Positions 1-8,210 of a DNA stretch of 27,566 nucleotides are shown one piece after another (positions within the stretch are counted from its first letter, which is position 1; the number at the start of each line of letters is the position of its first letter). A model generated the notes under the pieces. The model was not told the origin of the DNA and did no database searches. It was given only the letters and a program-made list of their open reading frames with translations. This stretch comes from Bacillota bacterium (lineage in GTDB: Bacteria > Bacillota_C > Negativicutes > JAEYSJ01): positions 1 to 27,566 of the forward strand of contig JAEYSJ010000155.1 of assembly GCA_023434855.1 (NCBI GenBank), in the 5' to 3' direction. Made by a program: the position numbers and the translations under genes.

Positions 1-1
1 C

Positions 2-904
2 TTGTTTTGCGAGTTTGGTGGCACAGAATTTAGATTAAACCAAATAATCAATTCAGATTCGAATTATGACATTGAAGTCCAGTATAAGCGGCAAGATGGC
101 AAAGTATTAAACTTAATCATCAACGCCAGCCATTTCAATATGGACGAAGATGCCAACAGCATGGGCTATATCATCACGCTAAAAGATATTACGGAAAAAC
201 GCTTGTTTACAAAAGAACTATCACGTTTGGATCGATTAAATCTTATTGGGGAAATGGCTGCCGGTATCGGTCACGAAGTTCGCAATCCAATGACAACAGT
301 GCGTGGTTATTTGCAAATGTTTCAGCTTAAGAAAAAGTATGCTGATGATCATGAACAATTCCATATTATGATAGAAGAACTGGATAGGGCCAATTCGATT
401 ATTACCGAATTCTTATCACTTGCAAAAAATAAGCGAGTTGAACTAAAACCAGGTAATTTAAACGGAACTATCCATGCGTTATTCCCTTTGTTGCAAGCTG
501 ACGCCATGCGTTTGGGATATAAAATTCAAACAGATATAGGAGATATTCCTGTTATCTGTTATGACGATAAAGAAATACGGCAACTTATATTGAATTTGGT
601 GAGAAACGCCATGGAAGCTATGAAATTAGGCGGAGCAGTGTCCATTAAAACATACGCAGATAACGATGAAATAATATTAGCTGTGCAAGATACCGGAACT
701 GGCATACCAAAACATATAATGGATAAATTAGGTACTCCCTTCATGACAACCAAAGATGGTGGAACTGGTTTGGGATTATCAGTTTGCTATCGGATCGCCG
801 AAAGGCATGGCGCAAAAATTGATGTCAAAACTTCTTCAGAGGGAACGACATTTTTTATTAAATTTAAGGCTATGATAGCAATCTGTACGACTCATTACGT
901 CTGA
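2..904 (+). CDS. PAS sensor histidine kinase, 5' end missing
   Basis: C-terminal part of a sensor histidine kinase; the reading frame is open to the left edge, so the true start lies outside the window. Residues 1-60 read as the end of a PAS domain, closing with the usual ITLKDITEK. The phosphoacceptor helix carries GHEVRNPMTTVRGYLQMF, with the histidine codon at 272-274. The ATPase domain has an N box (LILNLVRNAMEAM), a G1 box (DTGTGIP) and a G2 box (GGTGLGLSVCYRIAERHG). It would autophosphorylate on His and pass phosphate to a response regulator not visible here. This H-box style resembles the Bacillus KinA/KinB and ResE-like kinases and differs from the AHDFR type in the three kinases further right, so it belongs to another pathway. 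The family is certain; signal and partner are unknown. Confidence 0.93.
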   Translation: MFCEFGGTEFRLNQIINSDSNYDIEVQYKRQDGKVLNLIINASHFNMDEDANSMGYIITLKDITEKRLFTKELSRLDRLNLIGEMAAGIGHEVRNPMTTVRGYLQMFQLKKKYADDHEQFHIMIEELDRANSIITEFLSLAKNKRVELKPGNLNGTIHALFPLLQADAMRLGYKIQTDIGDIPVICYDDKEIRQLILNLVRNAMEAMKLGGAVSIKTYADNDEIILAVQDTGTGIPKHIMDKLGTPFMTTKDGGTGLGLSVCYRIAERHGAKIDVKTSSEGTTFFIKFKAMIAICTTHYV

Positions 905-931
905 TAATTATCCGTTCCTTATATTAAAAAG

Positions 932-981
932 AAATGAACCATTTAGGGCATTAATTGGGATGTGTTCTATATGGTTCATTT
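932..981. repeat. 11-bp inverted repeat after the kinase gene
   Basis: AAATGAACCAT (932-942) is matched exactly by ATGGTTCATTT (971-981) across a 28-base loop. It sits 28 bases after the kinase stop. There is no strong T run, so it is at best a weak terminator; an operator is an alternative. Confidence 0.4.
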
Positions 982-1006
982 GCTTTTGGAATCTTACTTG
1001 TCTTAA

Positions 1007-1086
1007 TATACAAAACCTGCGTGAATTGGGCGCGTAAAGCCTTGGCATGCTTGTGCTTAATTATGTAGACTATGCCGGAATGTGTG
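1007..1086 (+). promoter_or_regulatory. Possible degenerate c-di-GMP-I (GEMM-like) riboswitch in the kai leader
   Basis: The order of parts matches the GEMM-I aptamer. A closing helix pairs 1007-1012 with 1081-1086 (with U-G pairs). AAACC follows, then a GTGA tetraloop (1021-1024), then a GGGCGCGTAAAGCC block close to the consensus GGACGCAAAGCC. A hairpin pairs GGCAT (1044-1048) with ATGCC (1072-1076), followed by CGG. The 3' arm CTATGCCGG resembles CTATGACCAGG in the clear riboswitch at the right end of the window. P2 is weakly paired and there is a two-base insertion in the core, so it may be a variant, a decayed copy or chance. It lies about 125 bases before the KaiC start. Confidence 0.33.
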
Positions 1087-1212
1087 AAAATACTTTTCAA
1101 TGCATTTACAACATTCACAAAAAGCGTGGAGGAGTCGCACAATTTTTCTCGAAATTAAACATATTAATACATTTTTCCCTTATTACACTAATTCGTACGG
1201 ACGGTGATTTTT

Positions 1213-2913
1213 ATGACAGATTTATCAAGTACTTCTTTCCAGCAGCAATTACCTAAATGTCCTACCGGAATCCAAGGTTTAGACGAAATTACCAATGGCG
1301 GCCTGCCTAAAGGCCGCACTGCACTAGTATGTGGTTCAGCCGGATGTGGTAAGACCCTGCTGGCGATGCAATTTTTAGTGAACGGTGCCAAGTTATACAA
1401 TGAGCCGGGTGTCTTTATGTCCTTTGAAGAAAATGAAAGAGAGCTTGCCGAAAATGTTGCTTCCCTCGGCATCAACTTAGAAGGCTTGGTAACTGAGAAC
1501 AAAATATGCCTGGACCATGTGTATTTCGACAAAAGTGAAATCGCTGAAACCGGCGAGTATGACCTGGAAGGATTGTTTGTCCGCCTGGAATATGCCATTA
1601 AAACCATTGGTGCCAAGCGGGTCGTGCTTGATACCATTGAGGCCATTTTTTCGGGGCTGGCCAATGAGACTATTATCCGTGCCGAGCTTCGCCGGTTGTT
1701 CCGCTGGCTCAAGGACAAAGGTGTCACCGCTATTGTCACCGGCGAAAAGGGAACCGGGAGCTTTACCCGCCACGGCATTGAAGAATACGTTTCCGACTGT
1801 GTCATCCAGTTGGACCATAAAGTATTTGATCAGATTTCTACCCGCTGGCTCAGGATTATTAAGTACCGGGGCAGCGCTCACGGAACGAATGAGTACCCCT
1901 TTCTTATCGACGAGGAGGGCATCTGCATTATGCCGATCACTTCTGTCGGTCTGGAAGCACATGCCATAACAGAACAGATATCTTCCGGCATTGAGCGTCT
2001 TGATACCATGCTTGGCGGCAAGGGATTTTACAAAGGCAGTAGCATCCTTATCTCCGGTACAGCTGGAACAGGTAAATCGACGTTGGCCGCCTATGCGGCT
2101 GATGCCGCCTGCCGCCGGGGCGACCGCTGCCTATACTTTGCGTTCGAAGAATCCGCGCACCAGATTATCCGCAATATGAGGAGCGTCGGTCTTGATATGA
2201 AACAATGGCAGGAGCAGGGATTGCTGCGCTTTACGGCCGCCCGTCCCACCCTGTTAGGACTCGAAATGCACCTTGTCAGGATATACAAACAGGTGCATGA
2301 ATTTAAGCCACAGCTGGTGATTCTTGATCCTATTTCCAATTTAAGTTCAGCCGGGGAAACCTCTGAGGTTAAAATTATGCTGACACGGCTGCTGGATTTC
2401 CTGAAATTGCAGGGAATTACTGCAATTTTTACTAATTTATCTTCGTCGAAACATCTGGAGGAGACGGAGATGCAGACTTCCTCGCTGATCGACACCTGGA
2501 TTGCCTTGCGGGATATCGAAAGCAACGGCGAACGGAACCGGGGACTGTATGTCCTCAAATCACGCGGCATGGCCCACTCCAACCAAATCCGCGAATTCAT
2601 CCTGTCAGACCGTGGTATAGAGCTTGCTAACGTTTATTTGGGAGCAGACGGCATTTTCACAGGCTCGGCTCGCTATGCTCAGGAAGAGAAAGATAAGGCC
2701 GCACGGTTGCTGCGCCAGCAGGAAATTGAACGCAAACAGCGCGAAGTCGAAAGGAAACGCGCCAAGCTGGAAGCGGAAATTGCCGCTCTGAAGCTGGCCT
2801 TTGAAGCCGACCAGGAAGAACTGGAAAAACTTATGGCTGAAGAATGCCTGCAACTCAACGTACTTGCCGGCAACCGGAAAGAAATGTCCATGTTACGAAA
2901 AGGTGATAAATAG
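1213..2913 (+). CDS. kaiC: KaiC-like double-domain RecA-type ATPase/kinase
   Basis: Tandem KaiC domains, about 566 residues. Domain 1 has Walker A GSAGCGKT (41-48), the catalytic Glu pair 72-73 and a Walker B ending in VVLDTIEAIF. Domain 2 has Walker A GTAGTGKS (282-289), Glu pair 312-313 and Walker B VILDPISNL. At the position of the cyanobacterial phosphosites Ser431-Thr432 this protein has Ser423-Ser424, and the Thr426 equivalent is Thr418, so autophosphorylation is plausible. The last 75 residues are a charged coiled coil in place of the KaiA-binding tail. ATG 1213 is preferred over GTG 1204 because GGTGA sits about 6 bases upstream of the ATG. Two KaiB genes follow after 18 bases. KaiC proteins form hexamers and act as ATP-driven signalling hubs; whether this one keeps time or only senses energy or stress state cannot be read from sequence. 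Confidence 0.95.
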   Translation: MTDLSSTSFQQQLPKCPTGIQGLDEITNGGLPKGRTALVCGSAGCGKTLLAMQFLVNGAKLYNEPGVFMSFEENERELAENVASLGINLEGLVTENKICLDHVYFDKSEIAETGEYDLEGLFVRLEYAIKTIGAKRVVLDTIEAIFSGLANETIIRAELRRLFRWLKDKGVTAIVTGEKGTGSFTRHGIEEYVSDCVIQLDHKVFDQISTRWLRIIKYRGSAHGTNEYPFLIDEEGICIMPITSVGLEAHAITEQISSGIERLDTMLGGKGFYKGSSILISGTAGTGKSTLAAYAADAACRRGDRCLYFAFEESAHQIIRNMRSVGLDMKQWQEQGLLRFTAARPTLLGLEMHLVRIYKQVHEFKPQLVILDPISNLSSAGETSEVKIMLTRLLDFLKLQGITAIFTNLSSSKHLEETEMQTSSLIDTWIALRDIESNGERNRGLYVLKSRGMAHSNQIREFILSDRGIELANVYLGADGIFTGSARYAQEEKDKAARLLRQQEIERKQREVERKRAKLEAEIAALKLAFEADQEELEKLMAEECLQLNVLAGNRKEMSMLRKGDK

Positions 2914-2931
2914 TTTTTGGGGAGGACGACT

Positions 2932-3246
2932 ATGAGTATAGATGAAAATTTAACCAGCCAAGACCTAGAATCGGAGACATGGCTGCTCAGGCTGTACATC
3001 GCCGGACAGACGCCAAAATCGGTTCGGGCGATTGCCAACTTGCGGGAAATCTGCCAAACATACCTGGAAGGTAAATATAGTATTGAAGTAGTTGACCTGA
3101 TGGAAAACCCGGAAATCGGCCGGGAGGATCAAATCCTGGCGATTCCGACCCTTGTACGTAAACTTCCACCTCCTATCACCAAGATTATTGGGGATTTATC
3201 AGATGTTGAGCGGGTACTCGTAGGGCTAAGCGTTATCCGAACTTGA
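2932..3246 (+). CDS. kaiB: KaiB-like thioredoxin-fold protein, copy 1
   Basis: About 104 residues of clear KaiB type: [16 protein letters not shown] near the N terminus, [20 protein letters not shown] in the middle, then LPPP and [10 protein letters not shown] near the C terminus. In KaiB these regions support the switch to the fold that binds the KaiC CI ring. The ATG at 2932 has GGGGAGG six bases upstream, so the in-frame TTG at 2917, which would lie in the ribosome site, is not used. It keeps the classical PPP and GDLSD motifs, making it the more KaiB-like of the pair. It would bind the KaiC just upstream and modulate its ATPase or the access of kinases. Translation is tightly packed with its neighbours. 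Confidence 0.93.
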   Translation: MSIDENLTSQDLESETWLLRLYIAGQTPKSVRAIANLREICQTYLEGKYSIEVVDLMENPEIGREDQILAIPTLVRKLPPPITKIIGDLSDVERVLVGLSVIRT

Positions 3247-3258
3247 GGAGTGGTCGTA

Positions 3259-3576
3259 ATGACACCAAGGATTAAGTCGAATAAGCAAGATGGAGTAGCC
3301 AACGTTCCGCACAAGAGCTATGACCTTTGGTTGTATATCGCCGGCGCTTCACCGCGGTCTCAGAGAGCGGTTGCCAACATAAGAAAACTGTGCGAAAACT
3401 CGCTATACGGAACTTGCAACCTCAAAGTAGTCGACATCTTGCAGCAGCCGCAATTGGCTAAAGAGGACCAGATCATTGCTGTCCCCACCCTAATAAAGAA
3501 ATCGCCGAAACCTGTACGCCTGTTCATCGGAGATATGTCTAATAAAGATGACATACTTTTAGCACTGGAGGGCTAG
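3259..3576 (+). CDS. KaiB-like thioredoxin-fold protein, copy 2 (divergent)
   Basis: About 105 residues, starting 12 bases after the first KaiB; TGAGGAG lies 8 bases before ATG 3259. It keeps LWLYIAGASPRSQRAVANIR, the VVDILQQPQLAKEDQII segment and PTL. The proline block reads SPKP in place of LPPP, and the C-terminal motif reads GDMSNKDDILLAL in place of GDLSDxExVL. About 20 N-terminal residues precede the fold. The tandem copies look like an old duplication with divergence of the part that refolds in KaiB, so the second copy may bind a different partner (kinase input domain or KaiC CII) or act as a non-switching version. It ends 4 bases before the kinase start, so the two are probably translationally coupled. 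Confidence 0.9.
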   Translation: MTPRIKSNKQDGVANVPHKSYDLWLYIAGASPRSQRAVANIRKLCENSLYGTCNLKVVDILQQPQLAKEDQIIAVPTLIKKSPKPVRLFIGDMSNKDDILLALEG

Positions 3577-3580
3577 TGTG

Positions 3581-5659
3581 ATGACGACATCGGATACCAA
3601 ATTGAAAAAATATGAAGAATTGGTCGCCGATAATAATGAACTTCGCTGGCGGCTAAAAGAAGCGAATAGTATTATTAATGCCATCCGGGATGGAGCGGTA
3701 GACGCTCTATTGCTGCCAGGAGATAAGGGTGACCAGGTTTATGTTCTGCAGGGCGCCGACCTTGTTTACCGGCAAATCGTTCAGGAAATGCAGGAGGGGT
3801 ATATTACCGTCAGTTTGAGTGGGACGATTCTCTTTAGTAACCAGAACTTCGCCAGAATAATCCGGCAGCCCCTGGAGGAAGTCACGGGAATGACCCTCTG
3901 GGAGCTCTTAACGCTATCCGACCAAGAGACTATCCGGAGGAATTTGGCAGAAGGCAAATACCGCTTCAAACTTGAGGTAAACCTTTCGACGGCCAATAAT
4001 ATAGTTGTTCCGGTACTACTTTCTGTTGCCGAGTGTTACCTTGAAGACACTTGGTTTATTTGCATTGTGGTAACTGATCTTACTGAGCAAAAAAAGAGTG
4101 AACAGCGCCTCATGCGTCAGATTTTCGACCAGGCAGCCGAAGCCATCATTGTCTGCGATGAGCGCGGTCGTATCCTGCGTGTCAATCGGACTGGAAGCAG
4201 ATTTTTTGGAATGAACCTGTTACAGACTTTATTTGACCAGACAATCCCCCTGTTTCACGCGTCGGATGGCAGGCGTTTCCGGGCGGAAGAATCATTAGGT
4301 AGTGAAACTGCAACCGGCGTGGAAGTTACATATCTAGACCCTGTAGGCAAGATACTTACTTTTATAATTGAAGTTGGCCGTCTAAACGGTGAAGAAACAT
4401 CGGGAATTAAGGGATTCCTGATCACACTGTCTAATATTTCAGAGCGTAAGGCGGCTGAGGCGGCTCAGCGGTCCGCCAACGAACAGTTGAAAGCAAGCGA
4501 GGCTCAGTTTAGAAGCCTTTTTGATCATATGATTAATGGCTGTGCTTATTACAAAGTGATATTTGATGAGAACGGAATGGCTTATGATCTATGCTGCCAA
4601 CATGTAAACCCAGCATACGCGGAGTTTCTGGGTTATCCGGCCAGGGAATTGACAGGCAGACGCGTATCGGAAATCTTTCCCTTGCTAAATAGCAAAGAAC
4701 GCAGCGACTGGCGGCAAACTTATATAGAAGTTGCTTTATCCGGCCGGTCAGTAAACTTTATTCAGTATTTCGACCATCATAATAAATGGTATTCCATTAC
4801 TGCATATAGCCCTGAAAAAGGGGCCGTTGTCGTTATCTACTCCGATATTACCGAAAATAAACTGGCCGAGGAAGAAATCCGCCGGTATGCAAAGCACCTT
4901 GCGGAAGCTAACTCCGAACTGGCAGCAACTAATCAGGAACTTAAGTCATTTTCGAACATTGTGGCTCATGATTTTCGCACCCCCATGGTCAATTTAAAAG
5001 GTTTCTCCAAAGAACTGAGTCATTCTCTCGCCGACCTGCAGGAGATTCTTTGTGGCCAAAAAATGCCGGATAAGATCAATAAAGCAGTGGACAGGCTTCT
5101 TATGAAAGAGGTGCCTGACTCACTGCAGTTTATTAATTCCGCGGTAGATAGACTGGATAGAATGGTTACCGCCCTCCTTAAATTAGCCCGCCTAGGTCGA
5201 CGCGAGATGAACTATCAGCAGGTCGCTATGAACGATCTAGTCAACACCGTTGTGCGCTCCTTCGCTCATCAGACTGAGCAAAAGGGTATTCGTTTGGAAG
5301 TTGGCTTGTTGCCGCATATCGAGACCGACTTTTTGGCCATGGAACAGATTATTGGGAACTTGCTGGATAACGCCATAAAATATTTAAAGCCTGGTGAGCC
5401 GGGAGAAATAAGCATAGCGTGCACAGATAACGGCACTGAATACTTATTTAGCATTCAGGATAACGGGCGCGGAATCGCGGCCGAGGACCAGGAAAAGGTA
5501 TTTGAAATTTTTGGCCGGGCAGGTAAACAGGATGTACCTGGAGACGGTATGGGCTTAGCATGTGTCAGGACGCTGGTAAGGCTTCTGGGCGGCAAGGTGT
5601 GGTTTGAATCGGAGCCTGGGGTGGGGACGAAGATGAGCTTTACCATACCTAAAAGATAA
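3581..5659 (+). CDS. Soluble triple-PAS sensor histidine kinase
   Basis: About 692 residues with no membrane segment, so cytoplasmic. After a short coiled N terminus containing NSIINAIRDGAVDAL come three PAS regions (about 60-170, 175-295 and 305-425), a short coiled coil, the HisKA helix with phosphoacceptor His463 in IVAHDFRTPMVNLKGF, and an ATPase domain with NLLDNAIKY, DNGRGI and GDGMGLACVRTLVRLLGG. The H-box style is that of phytochrome-like kinases (Cph1 type), which usually pair with Rcp1-like receivers, and such a receiver is the next gene. ATG 3581 or GTG 3578 can serve the GGAGGG at 3567-3572; the ATG has the better 8-base spacing. Being 4 bases after the second KaiB, it is the most likely direct kinase partner of the Kai proteins, though it lacks the KaiB-like input domain of SasA. 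Confidence 0.93.
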   Translation: MTTSDTKLKKYEELVADNNELRWRLKEANSIINAIRDGAVDALLLPGDKGDQVYVLQGADLVYRQIVQEMQEGYITVSLSGTILFSNQNFARIIRQPLEEVTGMTLWELLTLSDQETIRRNLAEGKYRFKLEVNLSTANNIVVPVLLSVAECYLEDTWFICIVVTDLTEQKKSEQRLMRQIFDQAAEAIIVCDERGRILRVNRTGSRFFGMNLLQTLFDQTIPLFHASDGRRFRAEESLGSETATGVEVTYLDPVGKILTFIIEVGRLNGEETSGIKGFLITLSNISERKAAEAAQRSANEQLKASEAQFRSLFDHMINGCAYYKVIFDENGMAYDLCCQHVNPAYAEFLGYPARELTGRRVSEIFPLLNSKERSDWRQTYIEVALSGRSVNFIQYFDHHNKWYSITAYSPEKGAVVVIYSDITENKLAEEEIRRYAKHLAEANSELAATNQELKSFSNIVAHDFRTPMVNLKGFSKELSHSLADLQEILCGQKMPDKINKAVDRLLMKEVPDSLQFINSAVDRLDRMVTALLKLARLGRREMNYQQVAMNDLVNTVVRSFAHQTEQKGIRLEVGLLPHIETDFLAMEQIIGNLLDNAIKYLKPGEPGEISIACTDNGTEYLFSIQDNGRGIAAEDQEKVFEIFGRAGKQDVPGDGMGLACVRTLVRLLGGKVWFESEPGVGTKMSFTIPKR

Positions 5660-5696
5660 TATGACAATTAATATCGTTTTTGAGAGGGGTTAAATT

Positions 5697-6125
5697 ATGC
5701 AACCAATTAAAATATTACTTGTAGAAGATGATCCCGGTCATGCCCGCTTGATTGAAAAGAACTTGCGCCGCTCAGGGATCATGAATGAAATCATAGCTTT
5801 CGATAATGGACAAAGTGTTCTTGATTACGTGAATACTGCTTGCTTCGAACAGGAATCGAACGAAGACTTGCTAATACTGTTAGATTTGAATTTGCCTATT
5901 CTTGACGGGTATCAAGTACTGGAACGAATCAAAGCCAATGAGCAGACAAAAACAATTCCTGTTGTTATTTTAACAACTACGGATATTCCACAGGATATCA
6001 ATCGCTGTTATGCATTAGGCTGCAATATTTTCATTACAAAGCCCATTCAGTATGAAGATTTTTGCGCAGCTATTCAAAATTTAGGTTTAATGCTATCTAT
6101 TGTGAAAGTCCCTTCGACAAAGTGA
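5697..6125 (+). CDS. Rcp1-like single-domain response regulator
   Basis: A 142-residue stand-alone receiver. Acidic pocket Glu10-Asp11-Asp12 (LLVEDDPGHARLIEKNL), phosphoacceptor Asp63 in LLDLNLPILDGYQVL, conserved Thr in VVILTTTD and Lys in FITKPI. There is no DNA-binding or enzyme output domain. The DDPGHARLIEKNLR start and the LP-xLDGYQVL pattern are typical of Rcp1, the partner of cyanobacterial phytochrome kinases. GAGAGGGG lies 7-14 bases before the ATG. Set between three kinases of the same transmitter type, it is the natural common phosphate acceptor and would act through protein contacts or as a phosphate shuttle. Its final target is not visible in the window. Confidence 0.95.
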   Translation: MQPIKILLVEDDPGHARLIEKNLRRSGIMNEIIAFDNGQSVLDYVNTACFEQESNEDLLILLDLNLPILDGYQVLERIKANEQTKTIPVVILTTTDIPQDINRCYALGCNIFITKPIQYEDFCAAIQNLGLMLSIVKVPSTK

Positions 6126-6200
6126 GTTAGTAGCTAGTAAGATTTGTCCTACATCTAGGGTGAAAGCGAGTAAAGTTATCCGGAAGGGAAGTGCCTGGCT

Positions 6201-8144
6201 TTGAAACAAAAAGTAACTAAGTTAATACCTGCAACCCTTACCGGCATTCTTGCCAGGGGTAAGCGGTCAGAGACAGCCAGATTAGCGATTTTATCACAAG
6301 CCGCAAGCAGGCTGCTTGTAAGCGACTTTCCCGAACAACTTGTCCAACCTCTGGCTGAGCAGGTAATGGCGGAACTAAATTGTCAGTTCTTTTTTAATTT
6401 TATTCCTTACCCGGAGAAAGGCTGTCTGCGACTCAATGCCTACGCCGGGATTCCGGCTGCAGCCGCCCGGGAAATTTTGCTGCTGGATTATGGTGTTGCG
6501 GTATGTGGTACCGTAGCCCAACGGGGAAAGCGAATCGTAAAGGAATGTATCCAGAGCCTGGATGATCCTATTGTGGCGCTCGTTAAATCCTTTGGAGTGC
6601 GGGCTTATGCGTGTCATCCGCTTCTTTCCCCCAAAGGTAACATTCTCGGAACACTTTCTTTTGGAACCATAGAGCGGGACAGTTTCCATGATGACGAACT
6701 GGCCTTGATGCAGACGCTGTCAAACCAGCTAGCGGTCGCTTTCCAGCGCATACAGGCGGAGAGAGAGCTGCGGAAACTCAACGCAGAATTGGAACAAGAG
6801 ATTATGCAAGGGTACGCTGCCCAACAACAGATTCGTGAGCAGGCCGAGTTGCTGGGAAATGCGAATGACTACATTATGGTACGGGACATGGACAGCCGGG
6901 TGGTCTATTGGAACCTGGGAGCGGAGAAGGGCTATGGCTTTATGGCGACAGAAGCAGTGGGCCGAATTACCCATGAACTGCTTAAGACCGAGTTTCCTGA
7001 TCCTTTGGCTGTGATTAATGAGAAATTACTCGAATGGGGGCACTGGGAGGGTGAACTATTGCACACCCGTAAGGACGGGGTGCGGGTTATTGTGGAAAGC
7101 CACTGGACTCTCAAGCGGGACGAGGCAGGCAAGCCTGTATCAATTATGGAGATCAACAATGACATCACTGCGAAAAAGCAAGCGGCTGAGCAATTGCAGG
7201 ATGCGAACAGGCGGTTGGAGCAATTCAACATTCAACTCGAGTCTATGGTGGCGGAGAGGACAGCACAACTTCAGGAGATTAACGCAAAACTGCAGTTGGA
7301 GATAGCAGAGCGGCAGGCAGCACAGGAAAAGCTGGCAACTAAGAATCAAGAGCTTGCGGCGAGCGAGCGACGGCTGCAGCGGTCCGTTGACGAATTATCA
7401 GAGATCAACAAGGAATTAACCTCTTTCACCAACAGTATTGCCCATGATTTCCGCAGCCCAATGGTTAACTTACAGGGATTTACATCAGAACTTGGCCGGT
7501 CTCTTACAGAACTAACGCAGGTGCTTGACGGGGTTGAATCTCTCCTTCCGATTGAAGTTCAGACGAAAGTGGCTGAATTGCTCAATGAGGATGTTACGGA
7601 TGCGCGGCAGTTTATCAATTTGTCGGTTAACCGGCTGGATAGGCTGGCAAAATCATTGCTTGAATTATCCCTGATTGGCCGTCGCGAAATGACTTTTACA
7701 GAAGTTGATCTGGGTAAACTTGTAAACAGACTCATAAAATCCCACCACCGTCAAATTGCCGGACAGAAGCTTCGGATAGCGGTTGGTGCGTTGCCAAAGA
7801 TCCAAACCAACTATCCGGCTATGGAACAGATAATTGACAACTTATTGGATAACGCCATAAAATATACAGAACCTAGCCGGCCAGGAAAAATCGAAGTTAC
7901 CTGCCTTGAAAAAGAATATGACTACATGGTGAGTATTAAGGATAATGGGCGTGGCATTGCTTCCGTGGACCATGAGAAGATTTTTGAGATTTTCCGACGG
8001 TCAGGGAAATACGACCAGCCAGGGGACGGCTTGGGTCTGGCCTATGTACGGGCTTTGATCAGAAAGCTGGGCGGTAAGATATGGCTTGAATCAGAGCTTG
8101 GAACGGGTACTCAAATGATGTTTACGGTGCCCAAAATTCAATAG
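6201..8144 (+). CDS. Cytoplasmic GAF-PAS sensor histidine kinase
   Basis: About 647 residues. An N-terminal GAF domain (roughly 22-180, with the ACHPLLSPKGNILGTLSFG end) is followed by a PAS domain (about 210-330), a long coiled coil rich in Glu/Gln (about 330-405), HisKA with His415 in IAHDFRSPMVNLQGF, and an ATPase domain with NLLDNAIKY, DNGRGI and GDGLGLAYVRALIRKLGG. The start is taken as TTG 6201; GGAAGGGA lies 11 bases upstream and the next in-frame ATG (6366) would cut into the GAF domain. It has no membrane segment. GAF and PAS domains bind small ligands, haem or other cofactors; no phytochrome-type chromophore Cys context is obvious. The transmitter is closely related to those of the kinases on either side, suggesting that it feeds the same receiver. 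Confidence 0.92.
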   Translation: MKQKVTKLIPATLTGILARGKRSETARLAILSQAASRLLVSDFPEQLVQPLAEQVMAELNCQFFFNFIPYPEKGCLRLNAYAGIPAAAAREILLLDYGVAVCGTVAQRGKRIVKECIQSLDDPIVALVKSFGVRAYACHPLLSPKGNILGTLSFGTIERDSFHDDELALMQTLSNQLAVAFQRIQAERELRKLNAELEQEIMQGYAAQQQIREQAELLGNANDYIMVRDMDSRVVYWNLGAEKGYGFMATEAVGRITHELLKTEFPDPLAVINEKLLEWGHWEGELLHTRKDGVRVIVESHWTLKRDEAGKPVSIMEINNDITAKKQAAEQLQDANRRLEQFNIQLESMVAERTAQLQEINAKLQLEIAERQAAQEKLATKNQELAASERRLQRSVDELSEINKELTSFTNSIAHDFRSPMVNLQGFTSELGRSLTELTQVLDGVESLLPIEVQTKVAELLNEDVTDARQFINLSVNRLDRLAKSLLELSLIGRREMTFTEVDLGKLVNRLIKSHHRQIAGQKLRIAVGALPKIQTNYPAMEQIIDNLLDNAIKYTEPSRPGKIEVTCLEKEYDYMVSIKDNGRGIASVDHEKIFEIFRRSGKYDQPGDGLGLAYVRALIRKLGGKIWLESELGTGTQMMFTVPKIQ

Positions 8145-8210
8145 ATTTAGATTAAACAATAGTCGTATTTTATACATTTTATTTTTATTCCAATTTTTTG
8201 GAGTGATGAC

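Noticed and set aside
1123..1150. GGAGGAG followed by a T run as a gene start or terminator
   Set aside because: No start codon at usable distance, and the flanking stem is only three base pairs.
1188..1805. Long antisense frame of 205 codons across the KaiC gene
   Set aside because: It is a mirror of the strongly supported KaiC frame and shows no known motif; its Ser/Pro-rich make-up is typical of an antisense shadow.
1517..1969. 150-codon overlapping plus-strand frame in KaiC
   Set aside because: Lies wholly inside KaiC Walker-containing sequence, with no ribosome site or recognisable domain.
6126..6200. Another c-di-GMP riboswitch between the receiver and the GAF kinase
   Set aside because: GGGTGAAAGCG has a GAAA but there is no closing helix or conserved core; only 75 bases are available.
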